Origin: Cyclobacteriaceae bacterium
Lineage (GTDB): Bacteria; Bacteroidota; Bacteroidia; Cytophagales; Cyclobacteriaceae
Assembly (NCBI GenBank): GCA_016787605.1
Contig: JAEUUE010000124.1
Coordinates: 1 to 64,000, forward strand
Length of the DNA stretch: 64,000 nt
Direction of reading: 5' to 3'
Shown: piece by piece, positions 34,095-43,716 of the stretch
How positions within the stretch are numbered: position 1 is the stretch's first letter
Layout of the letters: each line of letters begins with the position of its first letter
Position numbers and translations under genes: made by a program
The notes under the pieces: generated by a model
Seen by the model: only the letters and a program-made list of their open reading frames with translations
Databases searched by the model: none
What the model was told of the DNA's origin: nothing

Positions 34095-34706
34095 TCAGCC
34101 TATGGGCCTGCTGTCGTATTGCATGTACGCTGCTGTTTCTGCCGCCACGTCATCTCCTTGCAGCCGCGCAACCACGTGAAGAGCCATGTCAATGCCTGCA
34201 GAAACGCCGGCCGATGTAATCACTTTCCCATTGTCCGTCCATCGCTTTTCAGGTGCCACCCGGATACGGGGTGATATCGAACGCAACGCATCCATGGCCA
34301 GGTAATGGGTAGTGGCTTCCTTCTCTTCCAGCATTCCTGCACGGCCCAGGATCAGGGAACCCGTGCAGACTGACATCACCAGTTGGGCATCAACTGCTCT
34401 TTGCCGAATCCAATCCAGCATCACCGGATTGTTCATTTCCTTTCGGCTGCCGAACGGTGTTCCGTCAGGGTGATAGCCACCACCGCCAGGGATCAGGAAG
34501 AAGTCACTGGGAGGGCAGTCATCGAAGGTATGGGTGGGGGTTATCACCAAATGATTACGGGCCGTCACCGGAGACTGTTCAGCCACTGTAAAAACTGAAA
34601 AGGGTTCCCCGATGTTGCGTTGGCCGGCAACGGAAAACACTTCAAAAGGTCCGGCGAAATCCAGCACTTCCACCTGGTCGAATAATACGATAGCTATAGA
34701 ATGCAT
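34095..34706 (-). CDS. DJ-1/PfpI-family protein
   Basis: A 203-aa protein from ATG 34706 (MHSIAIVLFDQVEVLDFAGP), the usual start of this subfamily; the extra 30 residues of a longer frame are not conserved-looking. PPSDFFLIPGGGGYHPDG and the nucleophile elbow SVCTGSLILG (Cys near residue 109) define the fold, followed by EKEATTHYLAMDALR. This subtype includes isonitrile hydratase-like and AraC-sensor-like domains; no AraC helix-turn-helix is attached. It is divergent from the aldo/keto reductase, with 66 bp between starts. Confidence 0.85.
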   Translation of the reverse strand: MHSIAIVLFDQVEVLDFAGPFEVFSVAGQRNIGEPFSVFTVAEQSPVTARNHLVITPTHTFDDCPPSDFFLIPGGGGYHPDGTPFGSRKEMNNPVMLDWIRQRAVDAQLVMSVCTGSLILGRAGMLEEKEATTHYLAMDALRSISPRIRVAPEKRWTDNGKVITSAGVSAGIDMALHVVARLQGDDVAAETAAYMQYDSRPIG

Positions 34707-34772
34707 AAGCCTGAAAACTTTTTGCTTTCTTTTGTGATTAGTTATTGAATCAAGGTATAAAAACGAATATAA

Positions 34773-35795
34773 ATGAAACACGTTCTCTTTGGTCATACCG
34801 GCCTCCGGGTCTCCGAATTGTCATTGGGCACCATGGGTTTTGGCACGGAATGGAAATGGGGCGCCGACCGGGAAGGCAGCAAAAAAATCTTTGACCGCTT
34901 CGCTGAAGCCGGCGGAACCTTCATCGATACGGCCAACCGGTATACCGAGGGCACTTCGGAGAAATACATCGGGGAGTTCATCGCCGCTGACCGTGATCAC
35001 TTTGTCGTGGCCACCAAGTATTCCCTGCGCGACCGGCCAGGCGACCTTAACTTTTCCGGCAATCACCGCAAGAACCTCATGCGCAGCGTTAGGGAAAGCC
35101 TCAAGCGCCTGCAAACGGATTTCATTGATGTGCTCTGGCTGCATGCCTGGGATGGATGGACCTCTTCGGAGGAAATCATGCGCGGACTGGACGACCTGGT
35201 TTCCCGGGGAATGATCCATTACATCGGCGTGAGCGATACGCCCGCCTGGGTGGTCAGCCAGGCCAATACCCTGGCAGAACTGCGGGGCTGGAACCGGTTC
35301 GCGGGTCTGCAGATCGAATACAGTCTGCTGCAGCGGACGGTAGAACCCGAGTTGCTCCCGATGGCCAAGGCGTTCAACCTGACCGTGACGCCCTGGGCCC
35401 CGCTGGCCGGCGGTGCGCTGACCGGAAAGTACCTGAAGGGCAATCGCGGGCGCCTTCCTGAAACCAGTGCGCGACTTTCGGAGAGAGCGGTGTTGATCAC
35501 GAAGAAGGTGATGGAAGTTGCCGAGCGACTGGGCGTGACCGAATCGCAGGTGGCCATCAACTGGACCCGCCAGCACAAGGGGCAGCATATGATTCCCATC
35601 ATCGGGGCCACGAAAGTGAGTCAGTTGGACGACAGTCTCGGTTGCCTTACGTGGGAGTTACCCGGTGATGCGATGAATGAACTCAACGAGATTAGCCGAA
35701 TTGAGCTTCCCTTTCCCCAGAAATTTTTTGTCGAACCCGGAGTACTTGACGTGCTTTATGGCGGGCTTAAGGACCAGGTAAAGATCACACCATAG
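34773..35795 (+). CDS. Aldo/keto reductase
   Basis: A 340-aa (beta/alpha)8 NADPH-dependent oxidoreductase. The catalytic set is present: Asp in FIDTANRYTEG, Tyr four residues on, Lys in VVATKYS and His in WLHAWDGW. The NADPH-binding end shows TPWAPLAGGALTGKY and IPIIGATKVSQLDDSLG. The N-terminal MKHVLFGHTGLRVSELSLG is typical. It reduces aldehydes or ketones of unknown identity in the cytoplasm, and the DJ-1 family neighbour suits a reactive-carbonyl theme. Confidence 0.92.
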   Translation: MKHVLFGHTGLRVSELSLGTMGFGTEWKWGADREGSKKIFDRFAEAGGTFIDTANRYTEGTSEKYIGEFIAADRDHFVVATKYSLRDRPGDLNFSGNHRKNLMRSVRESLKRLQTDFIDVLWLHAWDGWTSSEEIMRGLDDLVSRGMIHYIGVSDTPAWVVSQANTLAELRGWNRFAGLQIEYSLLQRTVEPELLPMAKAFNLTVTPWAPLAGGALTGKYLKGNRGRLPETSARLSERAVLITKKVMEVAERLGVTESQVAINWTRQHKGQHMIPIIGATKVSQLDDSLGCLTWELPGDAMNELNEISRIELPFPQKFFVEPGVLDVLYGGLKDQVKITP

Positions 35796-35848
35796 ACGGG
35801 ACCACGGGCTCAGCGGAATTCTGTATCTATCCGGAATCATTCAGCGCC

Positions 35849-36220
35849 ATGAAAACACATTGGATTGTTGGTTTCGTTTTGACGGCCGGGGTTGCGTATG
35901 GACAAAGCACCGTGACAAGGCCGGATAGTCTGTTCATCGTTACCTATACCCTGGGCCCGGCGTGGGACGCCAACTTGCCCCCATCCTCCCAGCTTCACTT
36001 CAAGGAGCATTCGGCAAATCTCGGCGCCTGGCGAAAGGAAGGAGTCATCCGATTTGGCGCCCGGTATGCGGACAAGGGCATCATCGTCATCACCGCACCG
36101 AACCAAGCCGCACTCCGCGAGCGCATCGGTCACGATCCGGCGGTGTCTGGTGGCGTGTTTCGTGCCGACATCCAACCACTTCAGCCCTTTTTTGAAGGGT
36201 GCATCGAAAAGCCCAAGTAA
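35849..36220 (+). CDS. Secreted YciI-like protein
   Basis: A 123-aa protein with a signal peptide (MKTHWIVGFVLTAGVAYGQ). The remainder resembles the YciI dimeric alpha/beta barrel: FIVTYTLGPAWDANLPP, HFKEHSANLGAWRKEGVIRFG and an acid-rich ADKGIIVITAP, with RERIGHDPAVSGGVF before the last strand. YciI proteins usually act in the cytoplasm, so export is notable. The MarR gene follows 38 bp downstream, behind its own promoter. Confidence 0.7.
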   Translation: MKTHWIVGFVLTAGVAYGQSTVTRPDSLFIVTYTLGPAWDANLPPSSQLHFKEHSANLGAWRKEGVIRFGARYADKGIIVITAPNQAALRERIGHDPAVSGGVFRADIQPLQPFFEGCIEKPK

Positions 36221-36253
36221 TTGTTGTATAGACAATAATGGCGGCTACCTTTG
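36220..36253 (+). promoter_or_regulatory. MarR promoter with palindromic operator
   Basis: TTGTATAGACAA lies within a 20-bp stretch (36220-36239) that matches 45049-45068 at 19 positions. TACCTTTG at 36246-36253 is the -7 element, with TTG 19 bases upstream inside the operator. The ATG follows only 5 bases after the -7 element. Confidence 0.7.
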
Positions 36254-36258
36254 TGGCC

Positions 36259-36708
36259 ATGGGTTTGGAGGAAGCCATCCGTCAGGAAAAGTTTGAGTCA
36301 GAGCACCAAAAGGCGGCCATCAATATCCTCTTCACCAGCAGCTGGCTGTACAACCTCAATGCGCTGTTTCTCAAGCCGTACCAGATTACCCCGGAACAGT
36401 TCAATGTGCTTCGGATTCTTCGGGGGAGCCATCCCCGCGCCCTGCGCCTGGCCGACATTGCGTGCCGCATGATCGACAAGAGCAGCAACGCCACCCGACT
36501 CGTCGAGAAGCTGCGCCAGAAAGGAATGGTTAGTCGCACGGTTTGCGAGAGCAACCGGCGCCAGGTGGACATTCACATCACGCCCAAGGGCCAGCGGGTG
36601 CTGGAGAAGATCGACAAGGAGTCGGGTCATTGGACAACGGCACTGCAAAAACTCTCACGAGATGAAGCCCACCAGCTCAATAGGCTATTGGACAAGCTGA
36701 GGGGGTGA
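36259..36708 (+). CDS. MarR-family transcriptional regulator
   Basis: A 149-aa regulator starting MGLEEAIRQEKFESEHQKAA at 36259; the ATG at 36238 lies inside the promoter. The winged helix is typical: YQITPEQFNVLRILRG, LRLADIACRMIDKSSNATRLVEKLRQKG and VSRTVCESNRRQVDIHITPKG. A palindrome covers its -33 region, so it should repress itself. The same palindrome precedes the pirin cluster at 45105, which makes that cluster its probable target. The inducer is unknown; Cys residues (IACRM, TVCES) could sense oxidants. Confidence 0.92.
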   Translation: MGLEEAIRQEKFESEHQKAAINILFTSSWLYNLNALFLKPYQITPEQFNVLRILRGSHPRALRLADIACRMIDKSSNATRLVEKLRQKGMVSRTVCESNRRQVDIHITPKGQRVLEKIDKESGHWTTALQKLSRDEAHQLNRLLDKLRG

Positions 36709-36777
36709 CCCATCATTTTTACATTTTTCGGTTGATGATCTGCGACCGGGTTCGGAACCGCAAAATGTAAAACAGCC

Positions 36778-36832
36778 AATGTAAAATGCAAAAGGGGTGA
36801 ACTCTCACCTTTGCATTCAGCGGTTTACATTC
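36778..36832. repeat. REP-like palindromic element, copy 1
   Basis: AATGTAAAATGCA (36778-36790) and, inverted, AGCGGTTTACATT (36819-36831) flank a short centre. The same pair of arms occurs at 48171-48232. Additional TTTTTACATT and CAAAATGTAAAA pieces lie just upstream (36716-36773). Confidence 0.6.
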
Positions 36833-36844
36833 AACACGTTGCGG

Positions 36845-37354
36845 TTATTCGCGAAGCTTTCGGTTGGCCCTGATCATCTCCGGAAACCCCATTCCCGAAG
36901 CCAGCGCGATCACCGCCATGGTAATTCGCTTTGTTTTCGTTTCAACGGTCTTGGCCTCTTCGATCCATTTGCTGAAGTACCGCTGGTGGGAGCCGGGCAG
37001 GGTTTTAAAGTGCGCCGTGGCTTTGGCATCATCGCGCAGGCACTTCATGAAATCGGAGGAAGGAGGAAGGTTTCGGGAGTCGACCTCCAGGCGAACAGTC
37101 AGGGAGTCGCCGGCTTCTTTGCCCAGTGCTTTCCGCATGCGGGCGTTGAGCGGGATGATGAAGTTCCCGTCGCCCATGGGCAGCAGCGCTACCCGTTGAA
37201 TGGGGTAATCGTCCAACTGGCCTTTTACGCGGTAGCCGGTCTTCTTGCCGGGGTTGAGTTGATGGGCCTGGCGAGATGAAATTTCAATGTAGGTCCAGCC
37301 GGTCTTTTCGCCCTTCTTTTCAAACTTCCTGATCTTCGCCGTGAACGTGATCAT
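36845..37354 (-). CDS. DUF1905 / YdeI-OmpD-associated protein
   Basis: A 169-aa cytoplasmic protein from ATG 37354 (MITFTAKIRKFEKKGEKTG). The DUF1905 beta-barrel half (WTYIEISSRQ, VKGQLDDYPIQRVALLPMG, FIIPLNARMRKALGKEAGD) is followed by a helical YdeI-type half (LPGSHQRYFSKWIEEAKTVETKTKRITMAVIAL). Such proteins occur widely next to stress genes; their biochemical role is unknown. It ends beside the REP-like element and is 5 bp from the permease stop region on the same strand. Confidence 0.8.
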   Translation of the reverse strand: MITFTAKIRKFEKKGEKTGWTYIEISSRQAHQLNPGKKTGYRVKGQLDDYPIQRVALLPMGDGNFIIPLNARMRKALGKEAGDSLTVRLEVDSRNLPPSSDFMKCLRDDAKATAHFKTLPGSHQRYFSKWIEEAKTVETKTKRITMAVIALASGMGFPEMIRANRKLRE

Positions 37355-37374
37355 GGACAAAACTAGCAAGAAGG

Positions 37375-39963
37375 TTACTCGCTGCGCAGCGTCAGGGCCG
37401 GATTTTCCCGGGTGATGCGGTTCATCTGCGAGGCGACGGTGAGGGCCACGGTCAGCATCATCATCCCGATGGCAGCGGCGAAGGGAAGCACACCGGCCGG
37501 TTGCGGGTCAGGGTAGATGGCCTGGATCAGGAGATTCATCAGGAAGAACCCGGCTGGTGCCCCGAGCACGAAAGCGATGCCGAGAATCCAGACATAGTCG
37601 CGATTCATCAGCCGGAAAATGTGCAGCAAGTTGGCGCCGAATACCTTTCGAACACTGAATTCCCTCATCCGGCGCGTAATGTTATAGGCGACCAGGCCAT
37701 AAAGCCCGAGACAGGCGAGGATCAGCGTGACCACCGCCACCGAAATGATAATCTTCATGTCGTTGCGCGAGTTCCGGCTGAAGTTGGCAAAGACGTCATC
37801 CTGCAGGATTCCGCGATAGGGATCGTCAGGCCCGATTTCCTTCCAGTTGCTGCGAATGAGGCTTTCCATTTCCTTGACCTGGTCGGACTGTACGTGGAGC
37901 GCCAGGAAACGGAAATCCTTTTCGGCGCCCAGCCGGAACAACGCGGGGCGGATGCCCATATAGAAGTCGTCGTGATGAAAGTCGTGCACGACTCCGACAA
38001 CCACTCGCTGCCGCCCGTCGTACTGGAAGAATTGGTTCAGGGGTTCGGCCCACCCCATGGCGTCGACAAATTTCTGGTTGACCACGACAGCCGCCACAGT
38101 GTCGGAAGGCATGGCCGCGTCAAAGGTGCGCCCGGAGAGCAGACGGAGGTTCATCGTTTCCAGGTAGCCTTGACCCACGGCAAACTCAAGCATTTCAAAT
38201 TTCTTGTCGGCATACTCCAGCACGTTTCGGTGGGCCGACGAACCAATATGGTGCACCGAACCGGCCATCCGGTCAACTTCCTTCCGCAGGGCCATGCGGT
38301 CTCTCACTTGGAGGTATTGCGCCGCGGTATTCACCGGAACGACGATGTTTTGCTGGTGATCATAGCCCCAGTCACGGTTCCGCATGTACAGTGAATTGTC
38401 GATAAATACGAAACAGCCGACGATGGTCATGAAGGCGAGTACAAACTGCCCCGTGAGAAGCGCGCGGCTGAATACGCTGCGGTTGCCAAACTTCTCCTTG
38501 CCCTTGAGAATCTGCGCCGGCTGAAAACCGGACACATAGACCGCCGGGTAGACGCCGGAAATGACCACGACGAAAATCAGCAGAGCGGTGAAAAACAGGA
38601 GCATCATTTTGCCGGAAGAGAAACCAAACGGGATGGGGTAGCCCACCATGGAGGATATGCCCGGCATGAATACCGAGTAGGCAATGAACAGGCCGGCCAG
38701 GATCGCGAAGACCGACATGAGCAGGTTTTCGACGATAAACTGTTGCACGATTTCGGACTTCCGGCCCCCGATGACTTTCCGGATGCCAATCTCTTTCACC
38801 CGCGTGCTCACGGTGGCCACGGAAATATTGGTGTAGTTGAAACAAGCCAGCAGCAGCAGGAGGAAGGCGATGACGCTCATGGTGATCACGCCCTGTGACT
38901 CACCGGAGCCCATCATGTGACTCTCGATGTGGCTGCTGCCTGCTGCGAGGCTGGGCACATCGTAATACCGGAACTCCTCGATCGGCCAGTCGGCAGGCGA
39001 GTCATTCTGCAATTTCCTGTACTTACCCAACAGCGGGATCAGCGAGGCGATGTCCTGGCCGGGTTTCAGCAGGACAAACGTGGCATCCGTGAGGTAATCC
39101 CACGCGTAGGTGTCCTGCAGTCCCAGGTTGATGAACGTCTCCATTGGCAGGATCACCTGGAAGTTCAACGTATTGTTTTCGGGCAGATCGGCGACAGCGG
39201 TCACGGTAAACTCCCGGATGGCGCTGTTGGAAAATTTTACCGACATGGCTTTTCCGACCGGGTCGTGGGCCCCGAAGTATTTTTCAGCAATGGGACGGGT
39301 GATGACTATGCTTCCGGGCTGGGATAGGGCGTCCGACGGAACGCCGACGTGGGAGAAGGTGAATATTTCGAAGAAGGCAGGATCGGTAAACCAGATTCTT
39401 TCCTGGAAGACATTTTCTCCAAACCGCAGGGCACCGCTGGACACTTCAATACGAGTCATCTTTTCCACGCCCGAAGCCTCGGCCTGGAGCATCGGTCCCA
39501 GCGGAAACGGGGTATCGCTCATTTCCACGGGTTGACCTTCGCGCTTCACCACGTTCGTGATTTCATAAATGCGATCGCGGTGCTCGTGGAAATCATCCAC
39601 GTGAAACCACTGGTCGGCAAAAATGAAAATGGTGATGGCACCGGCTACTCCGATGGCGAGCCCGCCCACATTGATCACGGAGGTGAGGCCGTTGCGGGCG
39701 GCATTGCGAAGACCGATCAGCAGGTAATTGGAAAACATAGCCATAGAATTTGCAGGTTGTCGCGAAGAGGTTGTTCTAATATTTTTCAATCGAAAGAACC
39801 GAATCACGTTCCAGATGAATTGCCACCGCGCCAGCCCCGGTTGCCTCTGGGCGGTACGCTCGAAGAGCTCGTACGCATCGCCCTGGATTTCTTCCAGACG
39901 ATCGGGCCGGCAGTACCATTTCAGAAACCGATCGGCCCACTTCGGTGGCAACGGGTGGTTCAT
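37375..39963 (-). CDS. MacB/FtsX-type permease with N-terminal prefix domain
   Basis: An 862-aa protein. Residues 1-65 (PPKWADRFLKWYCRPDRLEEIQGD) form the extra prefix domain found in permeases paired with PadR regulators. The first membrane helix follows near residue 85-110. The MacB_PCD region includes IYEITNVVKREGQ. Two FtsX blocks carry RVKEIGIRKVIGGRKSEIV and RMREFSVRKVFGANLLHI. It is the partner-less type, like the gene at 22161. Its start overlaps the PadR stop by 4 bp, so the two are coupled. Likely an envelope-stress or peptide export function. Confidence 0.9.
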   Translation of the reverse strand: MNHPLPPKWADRFLKWYCRPDRLEEIQGDAYELFERTAQRQPGLARWQFIWNVIRFFRLKNIRTTSSRQPANSMAMFSNYLLIGLRNAARNGLTSVINVGGLAIGVAGAITIFIFADQWFHVDDFHEHRDRIYEITNVVKREGQPVEMSDTPFPLGPMLQAEASGVEKMTRIEVSSGALRFGENVFQERIWFTDPAFFEIFTFSHVGVPSDALSQPGSIVITRPIAEKYFGAHDPVGKAMSVKFSNSAIREFTVTAVADLPENNTLNFQVILPMETFINLGLQDTYAWDYLTDATFVLLKPGQDIASLIPLLGKYRKLQNDSPADWPIEEFRYYDVPSLAAGSSHIESHMMGSGESQGVITMSVIAFLLLLLACFNYTNISVATVSTRVKEIGIRKVIGGRKSEIVQQFIVENLLMSVFAILAGLFIAYSVFMPGISSMVGYPIPFGFSSGKMMLLFFTALLIFVVVISGVYPAVYVSGFQPAQILKGKEKFGNRSVFSRALLTGQFVLAFMTIVGCFVFIDNSLYMRNRDWGYDHQQNIVVPVNTAAQYLQVRDRMALRKEVDRMAGSVHHIGSSAHRNVLEYADKKFEMLEFAVGQGYLETMNLRLLSGRTFDAAMPSDTVAAVVVNQKFVDAMGWAEPLNQFFQYDGRQRVVVGVVHDFHHDDFYMGIRPALFRLGAEKDFRFLALHVQSDQVKEMESLIRSNWKEIGPDDPYRGILQDDVFANFSRNSRNDMKIIISVAVVTLILACLGLYGLVAYNITRRMREFSVRKVFGANLLHIFRLMNRDYVWILGIAFVLGAPAGFFLMNLLIQAIYPDPQPAGVLPFAAAIGMMMLTVALTVASQMNRITRENPALTLRSE

Positions 39964-40298
39964 GCCAGCCTGAATTGCAGGGCTACCTTGGGAATCTGAC
40001 TGTACAGTTGGTTCCGCAGTTCATTCGCTTCCTCCAATGACTTTTTTCCGGCGGCCGTCAACAGGAAGATGCGCTTGCGGCGTCCTCCACGCTCCTCGGT
40101 GGGATCGCTCATCCGCGACTTCAGCAGCCCCTTGTCTTCCAGGCGAGTAAGCACGGAGTGCACCGCGCTGATGTTCAGTTTCCGGCCAGCCTGTTTCTCG
40201 ATTTCATCCATCACGGCTACGCCATAGGCATGAGGATAAAGGATGCCTACGTGCAGGAGGACAAGTTCTTCCAGTTCACCAAGATTCGTTCCTTTCAT
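39960..40298 (-). CDS. PadR-family transcriptional regulator
   Basis: A 112-aa winged-helix protein with the PadR pattern: GELEELVLLHVGILYPHAYG, VMDEIEKQAGRKLNISAVHS and LTRLEDKGLLKSRMS, with GGRRKRIFLLTAAGKKSLEE as wing and dimer helix. It is encoded directly before the FtsX-type permease with ATGA overlap, a recurrent Bacteroidota pair in which PadR represses the permease. Confidence 0.93.
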   Translation of the reverse strand: MKGTNLGELEELVLLHVGILYPHAYGVAVMDEIEKQAGRKLNISAVHSVLTRLEDKGLLKSRMSDPTEERGGRRKRIFLLTAAGKKSLEEANELRNQLYSQIPKVALQFRLA

Positions 40299-40447
40299 GG
40301 GTTTAGGGCTAGGTTGGTATTAGTTCTGCAAACGTGAAAGATAGAACTATGTTTCACTTTTGTGGAAGAAATAGACTGTACCGTACCGCCGGGGTCAATT
40401 CTTTACCGGCTAGTCGTAATGGGGGTTTTATGGGAAGCCTATTCTGT

Positions 40448-40455
40448 TATATTTG
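40448..40455 (+). promoter_or_regulatory. -7 element of the sortilin-like gene
   Basis: TATATTTG matches TAnnTTTG and ends 24 bases before ATG 40480. It excludes the earlier in-frame start at 40453. Confidence 0.55.
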
Positions 40456-40479
40456 ATAATCATCAAATCCACCATATCC

Positions 40480-43400
40480 ATGAAACCTAATCCCGCCTTA
40501 CGTGCGCTGCTTGGCGCCGTTGTGCTGTTGCTTTGTTTCCAGGCACAGGCACAATCCCTGAAAAGCGAAGAAATCGGCGACCTCAAGTTTCGCCACATCG
40601 GACCCATCGGCAACCGGGTGACCTGCGTCGCCGGCATACCGGGCAACGACCAGGTCTACATCGTGGGCGCAGCGACAGGAGGCGTGTGGAAGACCACCGA
40701 CGGCGGGTTGAACTGGCGCCCGGTTTTTGACAAGGAGAACGTGCACGCCATCGGCGCGGTAGCGATTTCCCCGTCTGATCCCCGCGTGGTTTATGTGGGA
40801 ACCGGCGAGAGCTCAATACGATCCAACATTTCCATTGGGAATGGCATTTATAAGTCAACCGACGGAGGTGAATCCTGGACGATGGTCGGGATCGAAAACT
40901 CAGGCCGGGTAAGCCGGATATTGATTCACCCCACAAACCCCGATATCGCCTGGGTAGGTGCCCTGGGGCACGCCTATGCCCCTCAAAAGGAGCGGGGCCT
41001 TTATAAAACCACCGACGGCGGCAAAACCTGGAAGCAGGTTCTTTTTGTGGATGAGAATACGGGCGTATCCGACATGGTGATCGACCCCAGCAACCCCCGC
41101 ATCCTCTTCGCCGGACTCTGGCAGCTTTCCCTCAAAACCTGGAACCGCACCAGCGGCGGCCCGGGAAGCGGACTCTATATGTCGAAAGACGGCGGGGATA
41201 CCTGGACAAGACTGAAAGGCGCCGGCCTCCCGGAGGGCGCCGTGGGCAAAATCGCCCTCAGCATGACCCCGGCGGCTCCCGACCGCGTGTATGCGCTCAT
41301 TGAAACAGGCGATGGCGTGGAGAAAATCGGTGACAAGGGTGAAACCGGTGAATTGTGGCGATCCGACGACAAGGGAAGATCGTGGCGAATGATCAATGCA
41401 AACCGCAATCTTACCGGGCGCCAGGCCTACTATACTCGAGTAACCGCTTCGCCGGATCAAATCAATGATGTCTATTTCATTACCGCCGGCTTTCACACCA
41501 GTATCGACGGTGGTCGTTCGATCGAGCCGATCATGGACTTCTTTGGCCAGCCCAACTGGGACCACCACGAGATGTGGATCGATCCCACCAACGGCAACCG
41601 GATGGCCGTGGCCGGCGATGGTGGTATCTCCATTTCGAAAAACCGCGCGAAAACGTGGCAGCGTACTTTCCTTCCCATTGCCCAGCTGTACCACGTCACC
41701 GTCGACAATGCCATTCCTTATAATGTGCTGACGAATCGCCAGGATGGACCGTCCATGCGCGGCCCGAGCCGGAGCAACATGGGAGGTTTCTTTAACCTCG
41801 GCATCTCGACCGGCCTTTGGCATGATGTCGGAGGCGGAGAGAGCGGATTTGCGACACCGGATCCTAAAGATCCCAACATCGTATGGTCGAGCGCGTCCGG
41901 CACCGGTGCGGTGGGCGGCGTGGTCGTTCGCTTCAACGAAAAATCCCGGCAGTACCGGCAGGTGGAAGTGTGGCCCGAGTACACGGCCGGACACCCGGCA
42001 AGCGAGGTGAAGTACCGGTTCCAGTGGACCTTCCCGGTGCTCATCAGTCCGCATAACAACAACACCGTGTATGTGACGAGCCAGGTGGTTCATCGCACCA
42101 CCAACGGCGGCCAGACCTGGGAAGTGATCAGCCCTGACCTCACCCTCAATGACAAGAGTAAACAAGGCATGTCCGGCGGTTTGACGCCCGACAACATTGG
42201 TGTGGAATACGCCAACGTGATCTACGCATTCGAAGAGTCGCCCGTCAAGCAGGGTGTATTCTGGGCAGGAACCAACGATGGGCAGGTGCAGGTAAGCCAG
42301 GATGGCAGCAAGACCTGGAGCAATGTGACCAAGAATATCCTCGAACTGCCCCCGCTGGGCACCGTGCGCAACATCGAAGCGTCGCGCTGGAGCGAAGGGA
42401 AAGCGTATATCACCGTTGATCTTCACGAGGTAGGCAACTTCCAGCCCTACGTGTATCGCACTACAGACTTTGGCAAGACCTGGAAGAAAATTACCAAGGG
42501 CATCCAGGGCGGAAACCTGAATTATTGCCGCAACATCAAGGAAGATCCCATCCGGAAAGGCCTGCTTTACCTCGGCACGGAGAGCACACTCTACATCTCC
42601 TTCGATGATGGCGAAAACTGGCAGGTGTTCATGTCCAATCTCCCGCATACGCCGATGTATTGGCTGGAAGTTCAGGAGCACTTCAATGACCTGATCGTGG
42701 GCACCTATGGCCGCGGAGCGTGGATTCTCGATGATCTCACTCCGCTGCAGCAACTCCCGGTCAACAACGGCACGGTGAAAGCCGCGTTGTTCAATCCGAA
42801 AGACACCTACCGGTTCCAGTACAAGACTTCTACCATGCAGTTTCTACCCGACGCTTCAACCGGGGAAGATCCGCCGTATGGAGCCTCTATCAATTTCTGG
42901 TCGAACAATGACAAGGACAGTGTAAAACTTTTCATTACGAGTGCATCGGGTGATACGGTGAAGACCTTCAAGATGAAGAGCAAGCCGGGTATCAACCGCG
43001 TATGGTGGGATTTGCGCGGCAAGGAGACAAAGAGCATCACCATGCGGACGCAGCCGATCGCCGGCGAATGGGTGCCCCTGGACAGGAATCGTACCCGTAA
43101 TGCCTACATCAGCAACCCGTTCCGCAGTTACCTCGTTCCCCCCGGACGTTATGGCATCAGCATGGTAGCCGGTGATCAGAAATTCAGCAGTTCGATTAAC
43201 ATCGTGAAGGACCCGAACTCCGACGGAACCCCGGCGGATATCCAGGCACAGACCGAATTGCTGGCCAAGATGCATGCGGATTACAACAGCATTGCCGATA
43301 TGGTCAACCAGATTGAATGGATCCGCCGCCAGGTGTATGACCTGCGTGATGTCATGGCCGCCAAGCCCAAGTTGAAAGCCCTGACGAAGTCGGCCTCCAA

Positions 43401-43707
43401 ACTCGACAGCACGCTCATGGCCGTGGAAGGAAAACTGGTTCAGCTGAAGTACACCGGTACCGGTCAGGATGATGTGCGTTACCCGGATATGCTGGCCGGA
43501 AAGATTGGCTACCTGGCCGGTGCGGTGTCCACCGCAGACTTTCCGCCGACGGATTCTCACAAAGAGGTGTATGCCTCACTCAAAGCCCGGTTGTCAGAAA
43601 CCCAGGCTGAATTTGAAAAAGTCATGAGCGGCGCGTTTGCTGATTTCCTCAAGCAACTCCAGGACAATGAGGTCAAGCCCATCGTCACGGATTGGAAGAA
43701 GAAGTAG
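40480..43707 (+). CDS. Large secreted sortilin/BNR beta-propeller protein
   Basis: A 1075-aa protein with a signal peptide (MKPNPALRALLGAVVLLLCFQAQAQ, split here only for clarity of the AQAQ cut). Many BNR/Asp-box units follow: GGVWKTTDGGLNW, GIYKSTDGGESW, GLYKTTDGGKTW, GLYMSKDGGDTW, TTNGGQTW and TTDFGKTW, which build one or two VPS10/sortilin-like or exo-sialidase-like propellers over about 800 residues. The C-terminal 250 residues include a beta domain (TVKTFKMKSKPGINRVWWDLRG) and a helical end. Proteins of this size are annotated as glycosyl hydrolases in Bacteroidota, but no catalytic residues can be assigned. No sorting domain is evident at the C-terminus. Confidence 0.85.
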   Translation: MKPNPALRALLGAVVLLLCFQAQAQSLKSEEIGDLKFRHIGPIGNRVTCVAGIPGNDQVYIVGAATGGVWKTTDGGLNWRPVFDKENVHAIGAVAISPSDPRVVYVGTGESSIRSNISIGNGIYKSTDGGESWTMVGIENSGRVSRILIHPTNPDIAWVGALGHAYAPQKERGLYKTTDGGKTWKQVLFVDENTGVSDMVIDPSNPRILFAGLWQLSLKTWNRTSGGPGSGLYMSKDGGDTWTRLKGAGLPEGAVGKIALSMTPAAPDRVYALIETGDGVEKIGDKGETGELWRSDDKGRSWRMINANRNLTGRQAYYTRVTASPDQINDVYFITAGFHTSIDGGRSIEPIMDFFGQPNWDHHEMWIDPTNGNRMAVAGDGGISISKNRAKTWQRTFLPIAQLYHVTVDNAIPYNVLTNRQDGPSMRGPSRSNMGGFFNLGISTGLWHDVGGGESGFATPDPKDPNIVWSSASGTGAVGGVVVRFNEKSRQYRQVEVWPEYTAGHPASEVKYRFQWTFPVLISPHNNNTVYVTSQVVHRTTNGGQTWEVISPDLTLNDKSKQGMSGGLTPDNIGVEYANVIYAFEESPVKQGVFWAGTNDGQVQVSQDGSKTWSNVTKNILELPPLGTVRNIEASRWSEGKAYITVDLHEVGNFQPYVYRTTDFGKTWKKITKGIQGGNLNYCRNIKEDPIRKGLLYLGTESTLYISFDDGENWQVFMSNLPHTPMYWLEVQEHFNDLIVGTYGRGAWILDDLTPLQQLPVNNGTVKAALFNPKDTYRFQYKTSTMQFLPDASTGEDPPYGASINFWSNNDKDSVKLFITSASGDTVKTFKMKSKPGINRVWWDLRGKETKSITMRTQPIAGEWVPLDRNRTRNAYISNPFRSYLVPPGRYGISMVAGDQKFSSSINIVKDPNSDGTPADIQAQTELLAKMHADYNSIADMVNQIEWIRRQVYDLRDVMAAKPKLKALTKSASKLDSTLMAVEGKLVQLKYTGTGQDDVRYPDMLAGKIGYLAGAVSTADFPPTDSHKEVYASLKARLSETQAEFEKVMSGAFADFLKQLQDNEVKPIVTDWKKK

Positions 43708-43716
43708 CGGACGTCC

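Noticed and set aside
40900..42753. A 617-codon minus-strand frame opposite the sortilin-like gene
   Set aside because: It is antisense to repeated BNR units of a clear gene; high GC in third positions leaves long open frames by chance. Its composition (many His, Arg and Gly) is typical of a shadow frame.
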